Assembly (NCBI GenBank): GCA_965205905.1
Contig: CBDBHZ010000012.1
Location: 186,001-250,000 of the forward strand
DNA length: 64,000 nucleotides
Direction: 5' to 3'
Origin: JAHZMA01 sp965205905
GTDB taxonomy: Bacteria; Pseudomonadota; Alphaproteobacteria; JABAAW01; JAHZMA01
Below are positions 1 to 8,860 of this stretch, piece after piece; within the stretch, counting starts at the first letter, position 1, and every line of letters starts with the position of its first letter. The notes beneath the pieces were generated by a model. It was not told where the DNA came from. It was given only the letters and a program-made list of their open reading frames with translations, and made no database searches. The translations under genes and the position numbers were made by a program.

Positions 1-637
1 TACCTCACGCACCGCTTGCATGATGCTTGTTACCGAAAATGGACGACGATATTCGGGATGCAATGTTTCTTCTTGGCGCCACGCATACCAACATGTAACG
101 ATGAAAGTCAAGACCAGAAAGCGCAACAAAAATCATCCGCCAACCGCTAAATAATAAAATCAACTGCCCAAATGCGGGCGCAATCGCGGGCATGGCGATA
201 AATACCATAATAATGAAAGATGATATTTTTGCCACCATCACGCCATCAAATTTATCGCGCACCATCGTAAAAGCCAGCACACGCGGGGCGGCAATGCCGA
301 AACCTTGAATGAATCTGCCAATCAGCATGGTGGTATAATCTTGCGCGATGATGGATAATAGTGTGCCAAGCCCAAACAGACCTAACGCAAAATAACAGAC
401 TTTCTTGCGTCCGTAACTATCGGCAAGCGGGCCGTAAATAAAAATACCGCACGCCATACCAAAAAACACCATCGCAATCACCAGCTGAATATCATTGGGA
501 TTGGTGAGTTGAAAATCGGTGGCAATCGCATTGAAAGCAGGCAACATCGCATCAATCGTCAGCGATACCAGCGACATCATCGCCGCCATCAGTAACACAA
601 ATTCGGTTGGGCTAGTAATATGAGGTTTTTTATTCAT
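1..637 (-). pseudogene. MFS drug-efflux transporter (Bcr/CflA-like), frameshifted, 3' end outside window
   Basis: N-terminal half of a major facilitator transporter with about six hydrophobic segments and the MFS loop motif GPLADSYGRKK near residues 70-80, as in 12-TM proton-coupled Bcr/CflA-type efflux pumps of the inner membrane. The reading frame is broken at about 118-120. The open frame past ...MIFVALSG runs into a non-membrane tail and stops at 5, whereas shifting one base restores a credible MFS continuation (LVLTFIVTCWYAWRQEETLH and onward) open to the window edge. One extra base in the three-base A run (T run on the coding strand) explains it. This is either a real inactivating indel or a sequencing error. 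It is divergent from fdhD with a 99-bp gap. The start at 637 is the only sensible ATG. Confidence 0.75.
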
Positions 638-736
638 GCCTCATTGCCTATCAGTCACACCATGTAAACGCAAGTGAATTTAGCGGTGGAAGCAAAATAT
701 ACTTGCTTTTCTATGAAATCCAAGCAATAACATATT

Positions 737-1588
737 ATGAATAAAGACGACATAACAGTGCCAAAAAAAATGTTGCTAAAGCCTGACTTGCAAAAGCAAG
801 GGCAGACATCAATCATCAGTGCCGTTAATCACAAGGGCGAGAGTGAAACATTCGCCGTGATTAATGAACGCCCGCTTACTCTGTTTTTGAACGATATGGA
901 ACTGATTACCAATATGAGCATTGGCGATTATCCCGAATATCTGGCAGTGGGCTATCTGTTTAATCAGCATATTATCAGTGATAAAGCGCAAATCGCCAGT
1001 ATTGACCATGATGATGATTTGGGCGTGGTGGTAGTGCGAACCCATGAAAAACTTGATTTTCAAAAAACGCAAGCGCGTAAAATCCGCACATCTGGCTGCG
1101 CGCAAGGCACAATTTTTGATAATATTATTGACGAAATTAAAGGGCGCGTGATTGAAAATGATGCCAAGATTCATCAAAGCTGGTTGTTAGATTTGCAAAA
1201 ACAAATCAATCTGCAACCCTCGCTTTATTTGCAAGCAGGCGCGGTGCATGGCTGTGTGTTATGTAAAGGCAATCAGCCTTTGATTTATATGGAAGATGTG
1301 GGGCGGCATAATGCGATTGATAAAATTGCAGGCTATATGCTGATGCACGATATAACCCCGCATGATAAGATTTTTTATACCACTGGCAGGCTAACATCAG
1401 AGATGGTGATTAAAACCATCATGATGAATATCCCGATTCTATTATCGCGGTCGGGCTTTACCGATTGGGGAGTATCACTGGCGCGTGATGCGGGGCTCAC
1501 CTTGATTGGCAGAATAAGAGGGGAACGCTTTATGCTATTATCAGGCAATGAAAGAATGGTATGGGAAAAGAATGGTGCGGGGGGCTAA
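737..1588 (+). CDS. fdhD: Formate dehydrogenase accessory sulfurtransferase FdhD
   Basis: FdhD passes sulfur from a cysteine desulfurase to the Mo/W-bisPGD cofactor and so activates formate dehydrogenase in the cytoplasm. The 283-residue product has the family landmarks: an ERPL-type strand near residue 45, GYLFNQHII near 72, EDVGRHNAIDKIAGY near 195 and the C-terminal GRLTSEMVIK...SRSGFTDWGVSLARDAGLTLIG block. The segment that carries a CxxC sulfur-transfer pair in E. coli FdhD reads TSGCAQGT here, keeping one Cys only. A second Cys-containing stretch (GAVHGCVLC) occurs near residue 170. mobA lies 0.9 kb downstream on the same strand, consistent with molybdenum-cofactor work. The 3' end overlaps the convergent gene by 4 bp. 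Confidence 0.93.
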   Translation: MNKDDITVPKKMLLKPDLQKQGQTSIISAVNHKGESETFAVINERPLTLFLNDMELITNMSIGDYPEYLAVGYLFNQHIISDKAQIASIDHDDDLGVVVVRTHEKLDFQKTQARKIRTSGCAQGTIFDNIIDEIKGRVIENDAKIHQSWLLDLQKQINLQPSLYLQAGAVHGCVLCKGNQPLIYMEDVGRHNAIDKIAGYMLMHDITPHDKIFYTTGRLTSEMVIKTIMMNIPILLSRSGFTDWGVSLARDAGLTLIGRIRGERFMLLSGNERMVWEKNGAGG

Positions 1589-2391
1589 AACCGCCAGCCA
1601 TAAACAAACTTAAAGCGGTTATCATCTGGATTAAGCACAGCACGCGAATCGGCGGCTGAATTAATCAAGCGGGCGCGGGCAAATTCAAGATTGATAAATT
1701 GGCGTTTCGTTATCATGGTGTGAATTTCGATTTTATCTTCAGTTTCGTAGAAGCTACTGTTAATCGCATTGTTAGAATATTCTGGAACAATGCCAAACCA
1801 TGCTTCAAGATATTTTGAGTCGCCATAGCGAATGAAACGGGTGAGATAAAATTTGGTATTATAATTTTGTAAAAAGCGCATGATAACACCAAATTCAGCA
1901 TGTTGCCCTTGATGCGAAAATTGCAATCCTGTCTCTGCTTTCGCCTCAATTTCTGTCGCTATCCAATCGTACCAAATGCGTTGCCGATAAAAAATACCCG
2001 CATAGCTTTCGGGATTCACAAAATCAACATTGGTGTTGTCGTCATCAACGACTCTTCTGCCTGATGTTACATCGTTAAAAATACTGATACGGCTGATGAT
2101 TTTTGAATCAATATCTTGTTTTTCTTGCCAGAACAATCCAGTCTTGTAGCTGAAGGGTGGTGCGCCTTCGAAGAAAACTATCCATTGCTCATATTTCAAA
2201 TCATAGTTAAAATTTGTTTGAGTATAGGCGTTGGTATAATTTTGACGGCTTTCGTAAGAGCCAGATATTTCTACCAAGTAAGAGCGCGGTTGATAAAATT
2301 GCGCCTGCGCCTGATTCGATGCGACCATCACACAGAATATCACACTCATTGCGAATAATGTTTTGAATAAGTGATGATGAAGATAAAACAT
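1585..2391 (-). CDS. Putative outer-membrane beta-barrel protein, MipA/OmpV-like
   Basis: A 268-residue secreted protein of unknown function. An N-terminal hydrophobic segment with a likely signal peptidase I site (ASNQAQA|Q, about residue 30) is followed by alternating aromatic/polar stretches typical of beta-strands, and the protein ends in ...FVYGWRF, a terminal Phe as used by the BAM machinery. The overall look (SYLVEISGSYESRQNY; repeated Tyr/Arg girdles) recalls small OM barrels such as the MipA/OmpV type, but I cannot assign it firmly. It sits between fdhD and mobA on the opposite strand, so it is probably not part of their function. Confidence 0.6.
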   Translation of the reverse strand: MFYLHHHLFKTLFAMSVIFCVMVASNQAQAQFYQPRSYLVEISGSYESRQNYTNAYTQTNFNYDLKYEQWIVFFEGAPPFSYKTGLFWQEKQDIDSKIISRISIFNDVTSGRRVVDDDNTNVDFVNPESYAGIFYRQRIWYDWIATEIEAKAETGLQFSHQGQHAEFGVIMRFLQNYNTKFYLTRFIRYGDSKYLEAWFGIVPEYSNNAINSSFYETEDKIEIHTMITKRQFINLEFARARLINSAADSRAVLNPDDNRFKFVYGWRF

Positions 2392-2452
2392 GCTTGGTTA
2401 TTAGCAAATAATATGCAAAAATAGTGGCTTGGCATAAGAAATAGGTGATGAT

Positions 2453-3133
2453 ATGGCAATTAAGATATTATATTTGATTTTATCGGGCGGCAAGGCACGT
2501 AGAATCGGGGGCAAAAGCAAATTATTGCTTGATGTTGGCAATGGTATAAAGGGCAATAGCGCATTGGTGCTAGATTATGTGTTAAGACTGATACCCTCTG
2601 AAACAGTAACTGATGATGCGATTTTGCTAAATTGCAATGATGCAAATGATGGTTTGGTGCTTGAAAAAGCATTGCAAGATAGACTTGATAAGGCGATTCC
2701 GTGCATCACCGATATGCCAGAATTTATGGGGCAGGGCCCTTTGGCGGGCATGTTGGCAGGGCTTGATTATGGGCGTCAACGAAATTTTGATGCAATGATT
2801 ACTCTGCCATCTGATACGCCTTTTATACCGATAGATATTGCCACAAAATTGAGAGAAGCGTCTCATAACGGGTGTAAGATTGTCTCGGCTTCTTCTAATA
2901 AGCGCGTGCATCCAGTTATATCGCTGATACCGATACAATATTACGATTCGCTTTATGATTATCTGGCAAATGGCAATAGAAAGATACAGCCCTTTTTTGA
3001 GGCAGATGATTGGAGGGTGGTAGAGTTTGATGAGGCAACAGCAGACGGGATGCGTTACGACCCCTTTATCAATATCAATACCGATGAAGATTTAGAAATC
3101 GCACGTAAAATCGCGGTTAAATTACCGTTATAA
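2453..3133 (+). CDS. mobA: Molybdenum cofactor guanylyltransferase MobA
   Basis: Cytoplasmic nucleotidyltransferase that joins GMP from GTP to Mo-molybdopterin, giving the guanine dinucleotide cofactor used by formate dehydrogenase and DMSO-reductase-family enzymes. Residues 5-22 hold the nucleotide-binding motif LILSGGKARRIGGKSK (LAGGxxxRMGxxK type). GPLAGMLAGLDY near residue 96 and TLPSDTPFIP near 119 (with the metal-binding Asp) follow. C-terminal INTDEDL matches the family's NxNTPEDL. Length (226 aa) is usual. With fdhD it implies a bis-MGD enzyme encoded elsewhere. It converges on rpmJ 12 bp downstream. Confidence 0.88.
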   Translation: MAIKILYLILSGGKARRIGGKSKLLLDVGNGIKGNSALVLDYVLRLIPSETVTDDAILLNCNDANDGLVLEKALQDRLDKAIPCITDMPEFMGQGPLAGMLAGLDYGRQRNFDAMITLPSDTPFIPIDIATKLREASHNGCKIVSASSNKRVHPVISLIPIQYYDSLYDYLANGNRKIQPFFEADDWRVVEFDEATADGMRYDPFININTDEDLEIARKIAVKLPL

Positions 3134-3145
3134 AAAAATGAGCGC

Positions 3146-3277
3146 CTACTTAAAGCCTTGACGGGCTTTAAAACGTGGATTTTTCTTGTTAATTACATAA
3201 ACGCGACCACGCCGCCGAACAACTTGGCAGTCTTTATCACGTTTTTTTAATGTTTTTAATGAGCTTGCAACGCGCAT
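3146..3277 (-). CDS. rpmJ: 50S ribosomal protein L36
   Basis: A 43-codon gene. Translation starts MRVASSLKTLKKRDKDC, continues with the basic QVVRRRGRVYVINKKNPRFKARQG core and ends FK-stop. This is the alphaproteobacterial L36 type that keeps only one Cys of the zinc ribbon (C-minus form). The product is a small basic part of the large ribosomal subunit. It stands alone rather than in the spc operon, as is common in Alphaproteobacteria. Upstream (3278-3476) is a 200-bp divergent spacer holding the palindrome TTGTTAACAA at 3297-3306. Confidence 0.95.
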   Translation of the reverse strand: MRVASSLKTLKKRDKDCQVVRRRGRVYVINKKNPRFKARQGFK

Positions 3278-3476
3278 CTGAATATCCCTAAATATCTTGT
3301 TAACAACAAAGAGACCTTATAAATCATTTTATATGTCTTTGTCAAGGGGGTTAACGAGGAGAGGGCGTAAAAAACACCTCGCTAAAAGAATTGGTAAAAA
3401 CTGGCACATAGTTTGCTTGTATGGCAATGATAATAAAATAATAATTTATGAAAACGCAATATAAGGATGAGGAAGA

Positions 3477-4538
3477 ATGGTTAGCACCGTTTCTACAGCA
3501 GGCAAGGTTCTGTTTAATATTCGCAATATTCACCGTCAACAAGAGGTGGTAGCGGATAAGGTAGCACAGTATCAGACTGGGCAGAAATATCAAGAAATTT
3601 CAAAATATGGCAAAGATTTACCGATTGTGCTTTCTTACCGTCAAGAAATACAACAAACCACGCGGTTATTAGCCAATAACGATGCCGTGATTAACAATCT
3701 TAAAACCACCGATACAGTGTTGGAACGGCTTGAAGAAATTATCGGCACATTGCGAACCTCGCTTGAACAAGGGCTTGGCTTTGATTCTAACATCGACCCC
3801 GATTCTTACACCAACTGGCGTGATGCCAACCAAACCCAAGCTGATGATTTACTGCATGAAATTACTGATTTATTGAACGCCCGCGTTGGCAGACGCTATT
3901 TATTCTCAGGCACACGCTACGATACTCGCCCAGTTACAAGGCTAGACCAACTTGATTCTGGCGATTTTTATGCCTCAGCTGGACCGCCCAATGTGCCACT
4001 TACTTTCGCAGAATTTAATCCAAATCGCGCGGCGGGTGAAGTGCCCGATTATGACGCCAATAGCGCGCCAAATATTATCCCCGGCACACCACCATTTACG
4101 TTTTCTGCTGATGCGGATTCATATAGAAGCAATTTGTTTCATACAGGCGAAGCATCGGTGCGCGAATATGGCGTCAGCAGCAATGATGAGACGCTAACAC
4201 GCATCATTTATGCCGCCCGCAACTATAAACAAGCATTGCAAGAGCCCGACCAAGTAACGCGTGAAAGTTTTTTACGCCCTGGCATCGCTGAAATTGAAAT
4301 CGCTGATGGTGGCTTGCAGGTTTTACGACAACGCGAGGGCGCAAGATTGCAAAATCTATTGCTACTCCAATCCAATGAAACCGAGCTTAATACGTTTCGT
4401 GAGAATTATTTGGCAGAATTGGTAACGGTGGATAGAGAGACAATCTCCATCCAATATGCCGCGCTTAATCAGCAAATTCAGGCAAATTTCACATTAATTG
4501 CACAGCAATCAAGGCTTAGCCTTGCCAATTATTTCTAG
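3477..4538 (+). CDS. flgL: Flagellar hook-associated protein FlgL / flagellin-family protein
   Basis: A 353-residue protein of the flagellin/FlgL family, exported by the flagellar type III system to form the hook-filament junction (FlgL) or filament. It has no signal peptide. The N-terminal coiled-coil D0/D1 part (residues 1-130: repeated heptads, LEEIIGTLRTSLEQG, LLHEITDLLNARVGRRYLFSGTR) contains the RYLFSG segment characteristic of FlgL. The C-terminal helix (about 300-353) ends in ...QQSRLSLANYF, like the S-L-x-x-Y/F end of FlgL. The RBS-like GGATGAGGAAGA lies just before the ATG. flaF follows 90 bp downstream, supporting a flagellar unit. I favour FlgL because of RYLFSG, but a flagellin-like role cannot be excluded. 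Confidence 0.8.
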   Translation: MVSTVSTAGKVLFNIRNIHRQQEVVADKVAQYQTGQKYQEISKYGKDLPIVLSYRQEIQQTTRLLANNDAVINNLKTTDTVLERLEEIIGTLRTSLEQGLGFDSNIDPDSYTNWRDANQTQADDLLHEITDLLNARVGRRYLFSGTRYDTRPVTRLDQLDSGDFYASAGPPNVPLTFAEFNPNRAAGEVPDYDANSAPNIIPGTPPFTFSADADSYRSNLFHTGEASVREYGVSSNDETLTRIIYAARNYKQALQEPDQVTRESFLRPGIAEIEIADGGLQVLRQREGARLQNLLLLQSNETELNTFRENYLAELVTVDRETISIQYAALNQQIQANFTLIAQQSRLSLANYF

Positions 4539-4628
4539 TAATTATTTATAGATAAAGTGTAGTTATGATTGCAATAAGAATTAAATTTTTATATAATGAA
4601 CAATATTTAGGGAATTGAGGTAAATCAA

Positions 4629-5168
4629 ATGACCAACCCATATGCAGTCCACCAAAGACGAGCCCTTGAAACCGACAAAAATCAAAATGTTGAGGCATGG
4701 GCATTGCTTGAGCTAGCGCGCAGGCTAGATGGCTTGAAAAAAACGCCAGACGATAAGAAAGAAATCATGCGGATTACGCGGATGAATTGGCAGGTATGGA
4801 CGGTGTTTCAATCGGCTTTGCTTGACCCGGATAACCCTCTGCCGCCTGAGATTCGGTCTAATTTGCTGAATTTGGCAAATTTTATTGATAAACGCTCGAT
4901 AGATTTATTGGCGCGTCCCAATATCGATCAAATTGATATTCTGATTCACATCAACCGCAATATTGGCTCAGGGCTGATGGGTGATAGGGGCGACGGAGTG
5001 CCGCCTGAACATTTACCCGAACATATGGAAGGGCAACCTGCTGGCCCGAAACTTGAAACTGAAGAAAGCAAACAAGCCTACGAACAGCAAAAAGCGGGAC
5101 AAAATGATACGAACCAACCTGATACCAGCCAATCTGGTGCCACAGGGCAAACCAGCATAGAAGTATGA
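4629..5168 (+). CDS. flaF: Flagellar biosynthesis regulator FlaF
   Basis: FlaF is an alphaproteobacterial factor needed for flagellin secretion/translation together with FlbT. Residues 1-115 match the family: NPYAVHQRRALETD at the start, EAWALLELARRLD near 25, NWQVWTVFQSALLDPDNPLPPEIRSNLLNLANFIDKRS in the middle, and LIHINRNIGSGL near 107. The usual length is about 115-130 residues; this one has a further 60-residue Gln/Thr/Asn-rich, probably disordered tail. The ATG is preceded by GGAATTGAGG. No flbT is seen in the window. Confidence 0.88.
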   Translation: MTNPYAVHQRRALETDKNQNVEAWALLELARRLDGLKKTPDDKKEIMRITRMNWQVWTVFQSALLDPDNPLPPEIRSNLLNLANFIDKRSIDLLARPNIDQIDILIHINRNIGSGLMGDRGDGVPPEHLPEHMEGQPAGPKLETEESKQAYEQQKAGQNDTNQPDTSQSGATGQTSIEV

Positions 5169-5205
5169 TGCAAGGTTTTATATTGTGATTCTATCTTTTT
5201 CAAAA

Positions 5206-6420
5206 ATGGCGCGTTGTTATGCCTCTCTTGCTTCTGTGCTATTATTATCCAATGTGGCACTGGCAAAAATGGCAGCTGGGGCATTAACGCATGAACAGTT
5301 GCAGGCACAATTTCAAGCGCAAATTAATCGGCTAGAAATCAATGGCTTTTTTATCGCGATTGGCTTACTGGCATGTATTTTATTTGTGCTAGTCTATGCT
5401 GAACGTGCGATTAAAAGAATCGAGCGTATTGTATCTTCTTCCGTCGCTTCTTCCGTCGCTTCTGGCAATATCCGCCAAACAGCGAATCAGGTAAATTTGG
5501 CAGATAACATCCAAGATAAGCAATTACTTGCAAGCGATGACGCCATTAACCAAGAAACCAGCAACCAAGATGTTGCTGATGCTGATAAAGACGCCGCTGA
5601 TATACAGGATATTCAGCATGAGGGCGTGTTGGCAATGGATGGCGCAACAGATGATATTAGTAGCAGTATGGATTCTGCTGATGATATTAGCAATCTACCC
5701 GGTATCGTGGCGCAATATGCCTTTCCAGAATCGCTAGAAGCATTACGCCGCGCCAAGCCGAGTGGCACTTCTGAGCATGATTTATGGCGTTGGGTGCAAG
5801 ATGTGTTACTGCATTTGCCGAAATATGGACTTAAAAATGATAGCACAATGATGTTGCCTGAAAAGCCAGAAGATTGTAGAATCCACCATAGGTTAGAGCA
5901 AGGTTTGCGCTATTTTAATATGAATCAGTTTTCTGATGCCTTGCAAGAATTTTTCCAAGTTAGCTTGCGCTCTGAAGATGTGATGCAACAATTATCGGCT
6001 GATTTTATGAAAATGCAAATCCTATTTCGGTTGGAATTATGGGTTGATGCAACTGAAATCGCCGAAAAAATCATTTACAAATATCAAAAACATCAAAAGC
6101 TGAAACATAATCATCTGGTGTCAGTATCGTTTGCCACTGCCTATATGGTGCGTGGTGCCTATCGCCTGCAATTCTTAGATGATGAAGAGAGTGCCCGTAG
6201 CGATATGAATAAAGCAATCAGCTATACGGTGAATATGGATAATCACGATATGCTGATGGCTGGGGTGATGATGCATGTGCATTTGTTTAAGGTGGCACTT
6301 CATGCGCGTAGCAACCCTGCGGCATCGCTGAAAGCCATGCAGACAATTTTACGGCTATTCTCTGAAACGGTGATTCCTGAAATTCAAACTGTGCGTGATA
6401 ATATTAAAGAATTTTTCTAA
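5206..6420 (+). CDS. Unknown membrane-anchored protein with helical-repeat C-terminus, next to flagellar genes
   Basis: I do not recognise this protein. It begins with a signal-like hydrophobic segment (residues 3-20, ending ALAKMAAG), then a short amphipathic stretch, a clear membrane span (FFIAIGLLACILFVLVYAE, about 48-66), a basic juxtamembrane helix, a 100-residue Asp/Ala/Gln-rich acidic linker, and an all-alpha C-terminal half (about 200-404) with TPR-like helix pairs (RYFNMNQFSDALQEFFQVSL). A 12-base direct repeat at 5428-5455 encodes the SSVASSVAS stretch. A GTG at 5185 would add seven residues; the ATG at 5206 is used here. It lies 37 bp after flaF on the same strand, so co-transcription and a flagellar or motility role are possible but inferred only from position. 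Confidence 0.7.
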   Translation: MARCYASLASVLLLSNVALAKMAAGALTHEQLQAQFQAQINRLEINGFFIAIGLLACILFVLVYAERAIKRIERIVSSSVASSVASGNIRQTANQVNLADNIQDKQLLASDDAINQETSNQDVADADKDAADIQDIQHEGVLAMDGATDDISSSMDSADDISNLPGIVAQYAFPESLEALRRAKPSGTSEHDLWRWVQDVLLHLPKYGLKNDSTMMLPEKPEDCRIHHRLEQGLRYFNMNQFSDALQEFFQVSLRSEDVMQQLSADFMKMQILFRLELWVDATEIAEKIIYKYQKHQKLKHNHLVSVSFATAYMVRGAYRLQFLDDEESARSDMNKAISYTVNMDNHDMLMAGVMMHVHLFKVALHARSNPAASLKAMQTILRLFSETVIPEIQTVRDNIKEFF

Positions 6421-6423
6421 AAA

Positions 6424-7122
6424 TCAAACACCCAACCATTGCTGATGCAGTTTCTTATCGTTGCGTAACGCATTGGCACTGCCTTGCCACACAATCTGCC
6501 CGCGACTCATCAGGCTAACATGGTCGGCAAGGGTTAGCGCGAAATTGAGATTTTGCTCTACCAACAGAATCGTTAAACCTTTTTGTTTCAATAGTAATAA
6601 TTGCTGTAGAATTTGCTGAATAATAATCGGAGCTAGCCCTTCGGTTGGCTCATCAAGCAATAAGATGCGTGGATTACTCATCAATGCCCGTCCTATCGCT
6701 AACATTTGTTGCTCACCCCCTGAAAGCTGATGCCCACCATTATCCAAACGATTGGCAAGGTTAGGAAAAAATTCGGTGATTTTTTGTAACGTCCATGTCG
6801 GGTTTTTGCCTGCCAATCTACCCGCCATTTGCAGATTTTCACGCACCGTTAATTGTCCAAAAATATCACGGGTTTCTGGCACAAAAGCGATGCCTAATTT
6901 GGCGATATTGTATGGCTTCATGGTGGTAATGTTGCGCGTTTCAAAAGTGATATTGCCCTGTAACAGTGGCAGCTGCCCCATCATTGTTTTTAAGGTGGTG
7001 GATTTACCAACCCCATTTCTGCCCAATAACGCATGAACACAGCCTTGTTTGATGTGCAGATTAACACCATGCAATATTTGAGTTTCGCCATAGCCACTAT
7101 GAATATCTTTAAGCTCAAGCAT
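6424..7122 (-). CDS. livF: Branched-chain amino-acid-type ABC transporter ATPase LivF
   Basis: Second ATPase of a HAAT-family importer. Walker A GRNGVGKST (about residue 36), Q-loop region, signature LSGGEQQMLAIGRAL (about 133), Walker B RILLLDEPTEGLAP (about 153) and H-loop region TILLVEQNLNFAL are all intact. A GTG five codons upstream (7137) is also in frame; the ATG at 7122, overlapping the end of livG, is preferred. It is the last gene of the livK-H-M-G-F run and converges on the unknown gene ending at 6420. Confidence 0.93.
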   Translation of the reverse strand: MLELKDIHSGYGETQILHGVNLHIKQGCVHALLGRNGVGKSTTLKTMMGQLPLLQGNITFETRNITTMKPYNIAKLGIAFVPETRDIFGQLTVRENLQMAGRLAGKNPTWTLQKITEFFPNLANRLDNGGHQLSGGEQQMLAIGRALMSNPRILLLDEPTEGLAPIIIQQILQQLLLLKQKGLTILLVEQNLNFALTLADHVSLMSRGQIVWQGSANALRNDKKLHQQWLGV

Positions 7123-7858
7123 TTTTATTCCAATCACCTAAATAAATATCGCGCACTATTTTGTTGCCTTTGGTTTGTTGTGGTGTGCCTTCAAACACGG
7201 TTTCGCCAAAATTCATCACTGTGATTTTATCGGCAATGCTGAACGCGATATCCATATCATGCTCGATGATGATGATGGTTAAATCTTTTGGTAAATCACT
7301 CAATAATTGTTGAAAACTCTCCATCATGTCAGGGCCTACGCCCGATGTTGGTTCGTCCATTAACAGCAGGTTTGGTTTTGCTGCCAGTGCAATTCCCACT
7401 TCCAACTGCCTCCGATTGCCATAAGAAGCATGTTTCACCTGCATATCCAATAAATCAGCAAGCCCAATTTGTTCGGCAGTTTCGGTAACAATCTGCTTAA
7501 CTTGCTTATCACGAAAACTATCCCGTAATGAAGCCGCTTTGCCTTGTGCGGCGGCGGCAGCGAGCATAAGATTCTCGCGCATGGTCAGGGCTTCAAACAG
7601 ATTGTTTTTTTGGTAACTGCGCGCCAAGCCTGATTTTGCGCGCATGGCAACCGATTGCGTGATGATTGATTTGCCCTCTAGCAGAATATCGCCTGCATCA
7701 GCCACTATCGTGCCAGTAAGCAGATTAAAAAGAGTGGTTTTGCCAGCACCATTCGGGCCAAGTAATACGCGCCTCTCGCCTTTTTCTAGCGTGAATGAGA
7801 TATTTTTCACCACCTGAATACCGCCAAAGCTTTTGGATATTCCCCTAATTTCAAACAT
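7115..7858 (-). CDS. livG: Branched-chain amino-acid-type ABC transporter ATPase LivG
   Basis: First ATPase of the importer. Walker A GPNGAGKTTLFNLLTG (about residue 33), the LivG-type RSYQKNNLFEALTMRENL Q-loop segment, an altered signature ASYGNRRQLEVGIAL (the LSYG(D/E)QR form usual in LivG) and Walker B NLLLMDEPTSGVGP are present. GVGPDMM replaces the more common GMNPxE. The ATG at 7858 has GAGG five bases upstream; an alternative ATG at 7873 overlaps the livM stop. Confidence 0.92.
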   Translation of the reverse strand: MFEIRGISKSFGGIQVVKNISFTLEKGERRVLLGPNGAGKTTLFNLLTGTIVADAGDILLEGKSIITQSVAMRAKSGLARSYQKNNLFEALTMRENLMLAAAAAQGKAASLRDSFRDKQVKQIVTETAEQIGLADLLDMQVKHASYGNRRQLEVGIALAAKPNLLLMDEPTSGVGPDMMESFQQLLSDLPKDLTIIIIEHDMDIAFSIADKITVMNFGETVFEGTPQQTKGNKIVRDIYLGDWNKNA

Positions 7859-7865
7859 ATTGGCC

Positions 7866-8849
7866 TCAAACATCAGACTTGCCCTTGATATGGCGAAAAA
7901 TGCGCGTCAATTTCGGCATAATACCATGTTCAAATTGCCCGTATAAACCACGCGTTCCCAATAACACCGTTATCACTAGCAAAACACCAATCACCAGATG
8001 CCAATGGTCGGTTAATGCAGAGGCTTGTGCTTTCAACAAAACGAAAATAATCGCGCCTATGAGCGGCCCTATCAATGTGCCAAGCCCGCCTAATATCAGC
8101 ACAATCAGCACATCGCCTGATGCTGTCCAAAATAGCAAACCCGGTGAGATAAATAAAATATGTTGCGCCGCCAAAATACCACCAATGCCTGCCAATGATG
8201 ATGAGAATCCCATCGCCCATGTGCGGTGCATCACTGTATTCACGCCCAACGCGCTCATGCGCTCTTCATTTTGATGAATGCCACATAGGGTGCGCCCAAA
8301 TGCCGATTGCAACAGAAATGAGGCGGCAAAATACACTGCTAGCACCAGTAATAAAGAATAAATCACAAACACTGCCGACTGATTCATATCAATCCCGATA
8401 AAGCTTAAATCAAACCTTTGTAAACCCGCCATACCATCATCACCACCCAACCAGCGCGACTTAAACGCAATGCTATAAAGCATCTGCCCGAAAGCCAGCG
8501 TTGCCATAATAAAGAAAATACCGCTAATCCGCCCCGTAATGCGCCCAATCACCGCACCCACCAAAGTTGAGCCGATAATGCCAAGCAGAGCAGAGGGTAG
8601 GGGAGGGAAGCCGAATTTAACAATCATCACGCCATAGATATAGGCGGCGACTCCCATAATTGCGCCATGCCCAAGCGATACCATACCGCCAAAGCCTGCC
8701 ACAATATCTAGGCTGATGGCAAGGATTGCCAATATCGCGATTTCGGTTACAAGCTCGCTTGCATAATAGCCGCCCAAAGTGCCGTATAGTAGCAAGCCTA
8801 GCATGGCAAGGGCAAGAATGATGAGGCGGGTTTTGGTTTGATAAAACAT
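7866..8849 (-). CDS. livM: Branched-chain amino-acid-type ABC transporter permease LivM
   Basis: Polytopic inner-membrane permease of 327 residues with about ten hydrophobic segments. It carries the LivM signature GFGGMVSLGHGAIMGVAAY (about residue 52) and the EAA-like loop AFGRTLCGIHQNEERMSALGVN (about 185), which contacts the ATPases, then GILGG-type glycine-rich segments (ILGGLGTLIGPLIGA). It pairs with LivH as the heterodimeric channel, and ends overlapping the livG start region, typical of translational coupling. Confidence 0.92.
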   Translation of the reverse strand: MFYQTKTRLIILALAMLGLLLYGTLGGYYASELVTEIAILAILAISLDIVAGFGGMVSLGHGAIMGVAAYIYGVMIVKFGFPPLPSALLGIIGSTLVGAVIGRITGRISGIFFIMATLAFGQMLYSIAFKSRWLGGDDGMAGLQRFDLSFIGIDMNQSAVFVIYSLLLVLAVYFAASFLLQSAFGRTLCGIHQNEERMSALGVNTVMHRTWAMGFSSSLAGIGGILAAQHILFISPGLLFWTASGDVLIVLILGGLGTLIGPLIGAIIFVLLKAQASALTDHWHLVIGVLLVITVLLGTRGLYGQFEHGIMPKLTRIFRHIKGKSDV

Positions 8850-8860
8850 GACTATCAGTC

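Noticed and set aside
3351..3593. 80-codon minus-strand ORF over the flgL start
   Set aside because: It overlaps the flgL coding start and leader, with no RBS or domain.
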